From: Bacteroidota bacterium
GTDB lineage: Bacteria > Bacteroidota > Bacteroidia > Palsa-948
Direction of reading: 5' to 3'
Assembly (NCBI GenBank): GCA_003164895.1
Contig: PLUL01000059.1
Location: forward strand, 1 to 48,805
Length of the DNA stretch: 48,805 nucleotides
Position numbers and translations under genes: made by a program. The notes under the pieces are model-generated. The model did not search any database. It worked only from the letters and a program-made list of their open reading frames with translations, and was not told where the DNA came from. This document shows positions 43,638 to 48,805 of the stretch, in pieces. Position 1 is the stretch's first letter, and every line of letters starts with the position of its first letter.

Positions 43638-44048
43638 TTAACAATACTGCTCAAACGCCATCTTCAAGTTCTCCGCAATCATTTCAGCCGGACGACCTTC
43701 AATATGGTGGCGCTCAATAAAGTGAACGAGTTTTCCATCCTTGAAAAGTGCGATAGAAGGCGATGAAGGAGGATAAGGCAGAAAATGTTTTCGTGCCTGC
43801 GCAACCGCTTCCACATCAACACCCGCGAAAACGGTAGTGAGTTTATCGGGATGTTTTGCATTATGAATGGCAAGTCTAACTCCCGGACGCGCTGCTCCTG
43901 CAGCACAACCGCAAACGGAATTTACCATCATCAATACAGTTCCTTTTGAATTAATGGCGCGATCAACTGCATCGGGTGTTACAAGTTCTTCAAAACCCAC
44001 AGTAGTGAGTTCGGCTTTCATTGGTTTTACAATTGCTTCTGGATACAT
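43638..44048 (-). CDS. BrxA/BrxB (YphP/YqiW) family bacilliredoxin
   Basis: The 136-residue protein has the family N-terminus MYPEAIVKPMKAELTTVGFEEL and the unusual CGC motif Cys46-Gly47-Cys48 in NSVCGCAAGAARPG. It also has FLPYPPSSPSIALFKDGKLVHFIERHHIEGR and a C-terminal Cys136. Bacilliredoxins remove bacillithiol from oxidised proteins in Firmicutes; Bacteroidota also carry the family, and some make bacillithiol. No bacillithiol synthesis gene is in this window. A gap of 126 nt with the ahcY promoter separates it from ahcY. Confidence 0.9.
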   Translation of the reverse strand: MYPEAIVKPMKAELTTVGFEELVTPDAVDRAINSKGTVLMMVNSVCGCAAGAARPGVRLAIHNAKHPDKLTTVFAGVDVEAVAQARKHFLPYPPSSPSIALFKDGKLVHFIERHHIEGRPAEMIAENLKMAFEQYC

Positions 44049-44188
44049 ATAAATAAGTTTTTAGTTTTTTGGGTTTGAGTGTTAAAGTTAAGGATTTTCC
44101 TGATAGTAATTATAATAATACGCTAACTTAGGATTATACTCAATCATAAAAGGTTGGGTGAAAGCAAAAATAAAAACATCGTAATAAT

Positions 44189-44219
44189 TTTGGAATTTGT
44201 TAAGTAATTGTTACCTTTG
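44189..44219 (+). promoter_or_regulatory. Promoter of the secreted PLD-like gene
   Basis: TTTG (44189-44192) and TACCTTTG (44212-44219) are separated by 19 nt, an ideal Bacteroidota arrangement. The leader to ATG 44247 is about 22-25 nt. Confidence 0.8.
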
Positions 44220-44246
44220 ACTTTCTTAAACAAAAAATAAATAATT

Positions 44247-45689
44247 ATGAGAAAAATAAAATTACTCCCCATCGTAATTGCGTTTATTGGATTAACACTA
44301 CAAGTAAATGCGCAACAAAATATTACGAAGTATATAAAAACTTATTTCACTCAGCCGGTTGACAACACTTTTTCTAACGGTATTAATGCCACTTACCTGA
44401 ATAATGTTGTGTTCGATACACTTGCTGCTTATATCAATCGTGCAAAATATACCATTGATATAAGCCAGTATGAATACAAAACATATACGGGAGATCCAAT
44501 TTATACCGCCATTAATAACGCTAATACCAGAGGTGTTAAAATACGTTACATACAAGATGGAAGCCAAGCTACTACCAACACAGGAGTTACTGCGCTAAAT
44601 GCGGCTATTCCAAAATTAACTAGCCCTACTGGCGGCGTATATGGCATTTGTCATAATAAGTTTGTAATCATAGATGAATATTCTCCCGATTCAACCAAAT
44701 CTATAGTTTGGACCGGTTCTCCGGATTGGGATTTAGCAATGAGTCAAGGCGATTATAATAATGTCATTATTTTTCAATCGAAGGTACTTGCCAGAGCTTT
44801 TACTAATGAATTTAATATTATGTGGGGTGATACTACGCATGGTGGTGCATCCAATTCAACCAACTCTAAATTTGGACCGAATAAACCAAATTCTGGCAAT
44901 CATATTTTTAATATTGGTGGTTCAAAGGTTGAACTTTATTTTAGTCCATCCGATGGAGTAAACAACCAAATAGTAAGCAACATTGCCAGCGCAAATGTGG
45001 ATTTATATTGCGGCATGTTTACTTTCACTGAAACTACTGATGCTACTGATATTGTAAATCAAAAAAATGCAGGAGCATTTGCAGCTGCCATTCTTGACAA
45101 CTATAGCAGTGGAACTTATACTCCTTATACTTCTATCTTACCTACAGGATTGGGTACCAATTTTGAAGGTTATGTAGCAAGCAATACGCTTTATCATAAT
45201 AAATATCTTATTGTGAATCCTTCAGCTCCTTGCCATGATCCGAAAGTTCTTACCGGTTCACACAACTGGACATCTTCGGCTGATACCAAAAATGACGAGA
45301 ACACAGTAATAGTACATAACGATACCATTGCCAATTTATATTTACAAAGTTTTGCAGGAGATTTTAAAGCAATTAATTCCACGCATACTTCATTAACACA
45401 CACTGCTAATCCATGCCCAAATACAACTGGTATAAATTCAATCAACAATAATGAATCTGAAATAAATATTTTTCCGAATCCTTCTTCTGGAGTTATCAAT
45501 ATTCAGTCTTCTGTTCTTTCAAATCTGAAATTGGAGGTTTATAATTATCTTGGAGAGTGTATTCATCAGCAAGTTTGCACTTCAGCAACTCAACAAATTG
45601 ATCTGAATTCTCAGCCAAACGGAATTTATTTTCTGAAATTTCAATCTGAGAAGAATTCATTTTCCAAAAAAATCATTATTGTTCATTAA
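44247..45689 (+). CDS. Secreted phospholipase D-like protein with T9SS type A sorting domain
   Basis: The 480-residue protein has a signal peptide (to about residue 23, QVNAQ) and two PLD half-domains. The first HKD motif is complete: His136-Asn-Lys138 with Asp143 in HNKFVIID, followed by the Gly-Ser motif WTGSPDWD. The second has His317-Asn-Lys319 but Asn324 at the Asp position (HNKYLIVN), then LTGSHNWT. Residues 405-480 are a sorting domain (FPNPSSGV, LEVYNYLGECIH, PNGIYFLKF, KKIIIVH). It is likely an extracellular phosphodiesterase or nuclease, or a catalytically altered relative. PLD superfamily members range from lipases to nucleases; substrate is unknown. The following gene starts 16 nt later and encodes another sorted protein. 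Confidence 0.88.
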   Translation: MRKIKLLPIVIAFIGLTLQVNAQQNITKYIKTYFTQPVDNTFSNGINATYLNNVVFDTLAAYINRAKYTIDISQYEYKTYTGDPIYTAINNANTRGVKIRYIQDGSQATTNTGVTALNAAIPKLTSPTGGVYGICHNKFVIIDEYSPDSTKSIVWTGSPDWDLAMSQGDYNNVIIFQSKVLARAFTNEFNIMWGDTTHGGASNSTNSKFGPNKPNSGNHIFNIGGSKVELYFSPSDGVNNQIVSNIASANVDLYCGMFTFTETTDATDIVNQKNAGAFAAAILDNYSSGTYTPYTSILPTGLGTNFEGYVASNTLYHNKYLIVNPSAPCHDPKVLTGSHNWTSSADTKNDENTVIVHNDTIANLYLQSFAGDFKAINSTHTSLTHTANPCPNTTGINSINNNESEINIFPNPSSGVINIQSSVLSNLKLEVYNYLGECIHQQVCTSATQQIDLNSQPNGIYFLKFQSEKNSFSKKIIIVH

Positions 45690-45705
45690 TACTAAAAATC
45701 ATTTT

Positions 45706-47004
45706 ATGAACCCCCTTATAAAAAAAAATCTCCCTATATTTTGCATTGCTTCTTTGACATTACTGTTTTACACTTCTTTGACCGCGCAGCAACCCGGACA
45801 AATAAAAATTTTATGGGATGGCACTAAAGCTGAAACATGTGGCACTACTGCTGATTGGTGCATTGATGCAGATGCACATGACCTCAACTGGAGTCCTGGT
45901 GCAGTTACAGGTGGTAAACACTCCGATCCTCAGAGATTGCCAACTCCTTCGCAAACATCGGTAACTGCAACTACTCCCGAAACATATTGGACAGGAGCTC
46001 TGTCATACTGGGCAATTGATTGTGTTAACAGGGGCTATTGGGTTGAATCTTTACCACCGCTCACCGGACAAATAACTTACGGCAACTCAACAAATGCACA
46101 GGACTTAAGTAATTACAATGTGTTTGTTGTTTGCGAACCCAATATTCGTTTTACTCAAGCAGAAATAACAGCTATGATGAATTTCATTTCAAACGGAGGA
46201 AGTTTATTTGCTATTTCAGATCATGTGGGCAGCGATAGAAATAGTGATGGATGGGATTCCCCTATGATATGGAATGATTTTATGACGAATAATCCGGTGC
46301 AAAACAATGCATTTGGTTTTACATTCATGTATGAGAATTTTTCGGATGGAAGTTACAATCCTAACGTGGCAACCTCAACAACTGATTCAATTACCCACGG
46401 ACCTTTTGGACCTGTGACAGAAGTTAAATGGTCAAACGGAACTTGCATGACCATGAATCCAAGTCAAAATCCTTCTGTAAAAGGTCATGTATGGAGAGGC
46501 AGTGCTGGACAAACCGATACGGCTGTTTGTTGTGTAACATCCAGATGGAAATGCGGTAAAATTGCTTCCATTGGAGACAGCTCTCCTCCGGATGATGGAA
46601 CAGGAAATACAACACTGCCATCTTCTTTATATACCGGTTATACCGGTGATGCGAGTGGCAATCACAGACCTTGGCTGATGAACATTATGATCTGGCTGGC
46701 AGAAGCTACCAATTGCGGTTCAGCAAATGGAGTAAATTTTATAGATGAAAATAATTCTGTTTCTATTTTTCCGAATCCGTCTAATGGAAAAATCAAATTG
46801 ACAATTGATCAAGCAGACAATTCGACCATAGTTCCAACGAAAGTTTATAATGTTCTTGGAAAAATAATTTTCAATTCTAATTTTCAAATGGATGCATCTT
46901 CAAATTTTCAAATTGATTTGTCTTCGCAACCAGATGGAATTTATTTTCTGCAAACAGAATCCGGTGGAAATATTCTTACAAAGAAGATTGTGATTCAGCA
47001 TTAG
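45706..47004 (+). CDS. T9SS-sorted secreted protein, GATase/DUF4350-like body
   Basis: I start at ATG 45706 (MNPLIKKNLPIFCIASL), which opens a signal peptide; the in-frame TTG at 45679 overlaps the previous gene. The 432-residue protein has a body with NYNVFVVCEPNIRFTQAEITAMMNFISNGGSLFAISDHVGSD. This is reminiscent of glutamine-amidotransferase-like or DUF4350 folds, in which a strand-turn-helix ends in GGSLF; the nucleophile cannot be assigned. The N-terminal part KILWDGTKAETCGTTADWCIDAD is Cys/Trp rich. The sorting domain covers about 350-432 (FPNPSNGKIKL, TKVYNVLGKIIF, QPDGIYFLQT, KKIVIQH). It is co-transcribed with the PLD-like gene, suggesting a joint extracellular function. Confidence 0.78.
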   Translation: MNPLIKKNLPIFCIASLTLLFYTSLTAQQPGQIKILWDGTKAETCGTTADWCIDADAHDLNWSPGAVTGGKHSDPQRLPTPSQTSVTATTPETYWTGALSYWAIDCVNRGYWVESLPPLTGQITYGNSTNAQDLSNYNVFVVCEPNIRFTQAEITAMMNFISNGGSLFAISDHVGSDRNSDGWDSPMIWNDFMTNNPVQNNAFGFTFMYENFSDGSYNPNVATSTTDSITHGPFGPVTEVKWSNGTCMTMNPSQNPSVKGHVWRGSAGQTDTAVCCVTSRWKCGKIASIGDSSPPDDGTGNTTLPSSLYTGYTGDASGNHRPWLMNIMIWLAEATNCGSANGVNFIDENNSVSIFPNPSNGKIKLTIDQADNSTIVPTKVYNVLGKIIFNSNFQMDASSNFQIDLSSQPDGIYFLQTESGGNILTKKIVIQH

Positions 47005-47017
47005 GCAAGTATATTTG
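46988..47017 (+). promoter_or_regulatory. Promoter of the SpmA-SpmB fusion gene
   Basis: TTG (46988-46990) and TATATTTG (47010-47017) are 19 nt apart, inside the 3' end of the preceding gene. The box ends 5 nt before ATG 47023, again predicting a nearly leaderless mRNA. Confidence 0.65.
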
Positions 47018-47022
47018 CCTTA

Positions 47023-48249
47023 ATGATTCTCAATTACATCTGGATCTTTTTTTTCATCATTGCGTTCGTTGTCGGACTCATTCGTCTTATTTTTTTTGGC
47101 GATACAGAAGTATTCGGTAAAATTGTGGATGGAACTTTTGCCTCTTCCAAAACCGCTTTTGAAGTTTCGCTCGGACTCACAGGCGCGCTCACACTCTGGA
47201 TGGGACTGATGAAAATTGGGGAACAGGCAGGCGCAATAAATTTTCTTTCGCGCATCATCGGTCCGTTCTTCAGAAGATTGTTTCCTGAAATTCCGAAAGG
47301 TCATCCTGCACTCGGACAGATCATGCTGAACTTTTCCGCCAACATGCTCGGGCTTGGAAATGCCGCCACTCCACTGGGGCTGAAAGCCATGCAGAGCATG
47401 CAGGAGCTGAACACGGAAAAAGAAACTGCCAGCAATTCTCAAATTATGTTTTTGGTTTTGAATACCGCAGGGTTTACTTTAATTCCTGTGAGCATCATGG
47501 CAATACGCGCCCAGCAGAAAGCAATGGATCCAACGGATGTTTTTGTCCCGATTTTAATTTGCACGTATTGCGCCACGCTTGCCGGAGTTGTGGTGGTATC
47601 TCTCTGGCAGAAAATTTTAGATGCGATGATGTTGTTGTGGATAGGAATTGTAACAGCTGTGATGGCAGGAATAGTTTATTTTTTTTATTCCCTTCCTCCT
47701 GCTGAAAAAAGTTTGATCTCAAGTGTAAGCGGCAACGTGATTTTATTTTCCATCATCACCGCTTTCATTGCGGCAGGTGCGTACAAAAAAATAAATGTGT
47801 TTGCTGCGTTCATTGAAGGAGCGAAGGAAGGATTTACCACCGTGATAAAAATTATTCCTTATCTCGTTGCAATGTTAGTAGGCATCAGCGTATTCCGCGC
47901 CTGCGGAGCGATGGAATTTCTCATTCGGGGAATCTCGCACGTAATTGCTGCGGTTGGATTGAATACAGATTTCACTCCCTCGCTTCCCATTGCATTTATG
48001 AAACCACTCAGCGGTGGAGGAACGCAAGGGCTCACCGTGGATGCGATAAAAACTTACGGAGTGGATTCTTTTGTAGGAAGACTTTCTTCCATCATGTATG
48101 CCTCGGCAGATACCACCTTTTATATTGTGGCGCTTTACTTTGGCTCAGTAGGAATTAAAAAAACCCGCTATGCAATTACCGGAGGATTAATCGCTGACTT
48201 TGCAGGAGTGATTGCTGCGATATTGATGGCGTATTTGTTTTTTAGATAA
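47023..48249 (+). CDS. Nucleoside-recognition (Gate) domain membrane protein, SpmA-SpmB fusion
   Basis: The 408-residue protein has about nine to ten membrane helices. The first half matches SpmA (about 1-200, MILNYIWIFFFIIAFVVGLI, ALGQIMLNFSANMLGLGNAATPLGLKAM, FLVLNTAGFTLIPVSIMAIR). The second half matches SpmB (about 215-408, ASADTTFYIVALYFGSVGIKKTRYA, GGGTQGLTVDAIKTYGVDSFVGR). In sporulating Firmicutes these are separate spore maturation genes. In non-sporulating Bacteroidota the fused form is common and its substrate is unknown; the Gate repeats suggest a transporter. The previous gene is 18 nt upstream. Confidence 0.9.
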   Translation: MILNYIWIFFFIIAFVVGLIRLIFFGDTEVFGKIVDGTFASSKTAFEVSLGLTGALTLWMGLMKIGEQAGAINFLSRIIGPFFRRLFPEIPKGHPALGQIMLNFSANMLGLGNAATPLGLKAMQSMQELNTEKETASNSQIMFLVLNTAGFTLIPVSIMAIRAQQKAMDPTDVFVPILICTYCATLAGVVVVSLWQKILDAMMLLWIGIVTAVMAGIVYFFYSLPPAEKSLISSVSGNVILFSIITAFIAAGAYKKINVFAAFIEGAKEGFTTVIKIIPYLVAMLVGISVFRACGAMEFLIRGISHVIAAVGLNTDFTPSLPIAFMKPLSGGGTQGLTVDAIKTYGVDSFVGRLSSIMYASADTTFYIVALYFGSVGIKKTRYAITGGLIADFAGVIAAILMAYLFFR

Positions 48250-48258
48250 AGATTTTCT

Positions 48259-48805
48259 TCACCAATTTATTCGCACTTCTGTTTCTCGAATCATTTGTTC
48301 AAATTCTATTTTGCATTTGTTGCGCAATTCGGTTACTAAAGTTCCTTTTCTTCTAAGTGTTCGATTATAATTTTGCTCTGTAACTACTTCGCCATTAAAT
48401 GTAATATGAAAAATACAATGAGAATAATTACATGGCAATCTATCATGTAATAATTGAATAAAACATGTATATGTTATAGGCTGACCATTCCCATCTTGAC
48501 CATCGTGTTGTATCGTCTTTTCATAAGTATTATTTACTGTAAGTTCTTTAATCTCCAAAGTTATTACTGCCTCATCAAATTTTTCTCCTTTGCCATTTTC
48601 TGGATTTAAATTATATAAGACTTCCTCTTTACCACTTAAATAATTTGATTTATTGCCCTGCCTATTTACAGATAAATCACATAGTTTAATTCCATCAAAT
48701 GGTTCCTCCAAATGTTCGGGCTTACATCTACGATAAAGAAATTCTCCTATTTCGAATGCCGACAAAAGTGGCTTGTCATTCGAATATAACCGCTCTGGGA
48801 TATAT
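48259..48805 (-). CDS. Hypothetical protein, N-terminus beyond the window
   Basis: The frame stays open from the stop at 48259 to the right edge. The TTG at 48765 is unlikely to be the start, since another 13 sensible codons (YIPERLYSNDKPL...) precede it with no stop. At least 182 residues are visible. The protein is polar, lacks a membrane segment and contains IKLCDLSVNRQGNKSN and TYTCFIQLLHDRLPCNYSHCIFHI. I do not recognise a family. The overall look (short beta-strands, several Cys and His) fits a soluble accessory protein; its base composition is somewhat more AT-rich than its neighbours. Confidence 0.65.
   Translation of the reverse strand, partial: YIPERLYSNDKPLLSAFEIGEFLYRRCKPEHLEEPFDGIKLCDLSVNRQGNKSNYLSGKEEVLYNLNPENGKGEKFDEAVITLEIKELTVNNTYEKTIQHDGQDGNGQPITYTCFIQLLHDRLPCNYSHCIFHITFNGEVVTEQNYNRTLRRKGTLVTELRNKCKIEFEQMIRETEVRINW

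Noticed and set aside
42175-43640. SAH riboswitch or other metabolite-sensing leader of ahcY
   Set aside because: The leader is only about 40 nt after the promoter and shows no stem pattern that I can recognise.
44247-47004. Prophage or insertion-sequence origin of the secreted PLD-like pair
   Set aside because: Both have T9SS sorting domains, a normal Bacteroidota promoter and no inverted repeats or integrase nearby.

Overview
The window looks like a chromosomal segment of a Gram-negative member of the Bacteroidota, probably a free-living or uncultured lineage. Four things point there. Three secreted proteins end in type IX secretion (T9SS) sorting domains. There is a type III glutamine synthetase, a CarboxypepD_reg/TonB-dependent receptor and an HU-CCDC81/SPOR protein. 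Promoters follow the Bacteroidota pattern (TTTG, about 19-21 nt, TAnnTTTG) and Shine-Dalgarno sites are essentially absent. The DNA is AT-rich. I see no tRNA, rRNA, CRISPR array, transposase, integrase or phage gene; this is mostly core genome with some lineage-specific secreted proteins.

Layout. 1-1520: two tandem caspase-like genes, the first cut by the window edge. 1526-9636: a DUF6526-type membrane protein, a large beta-propeller sensor fused to a SpoIIE phosphatase, an FKBP isomerase lipoprotein, a Trp/Tyr-rich secreted protein, a small T9SS cargo protein, a 42-bp tandem repeat array and an unknown 316-aa protein. 9890-14666: type III glutamine synthetase (with an in-frame insertion) and a PorE-like TPR/PD40/OmpA protein. 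14732-19381: purM, prfA, pyrF, a DUF2851 protein and a PspC protein. 19485-22736: a K+ channel with a TrkA domain, an RmlD-like reductase and two outer-membrane proteins. 22794-26952: rplU-rpmA, serS, gmhA and comM. 27064-34455: twin tiny Cys-containing lipoproteins, a MauE/DoxX-thioredoxin membrane protein, a heptosyltransferase-like GT9, a Kir-type channel, a thioesterase, hemJ, a SPOR protein, kdsB and a DUF1571/LysM protein. 34452-44048: TonB-dependent receptor, dprA, nrdB-nrdA, tatA, ahcY and a bacilliredoxin. 44247-48805: a secreted PLD-like protein and a second T9SS cargo protein, a SpmA-SpmB fusion, and an unknown gene cut by the right edge.

Functionally, gmhA, the GT9 enzyme and kdsB fit LPS inner-core synthesis; purM, pyrF and nrdAB fit nucleotide and dNTP supply; comM and dprA fit handling of incoming DNA during transformation; the PorE-like protein and three T9SS cargo proteins fit type IX secretion. 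The most interesting signals lie between and inside the genes. Eight genes have a -7 promoter box ending exactly 4-5 nt before the start codon, which predicts leaderless mRNAs. The glutamine synthetase carries an in-frame insertion with inverted-repeat ends. An 8-bp tandem repeat sits in the signal-peptide region of the propeller/SpoIIE sensor and could switch it on and off. A 42-bp repeat array stays open in several frames.
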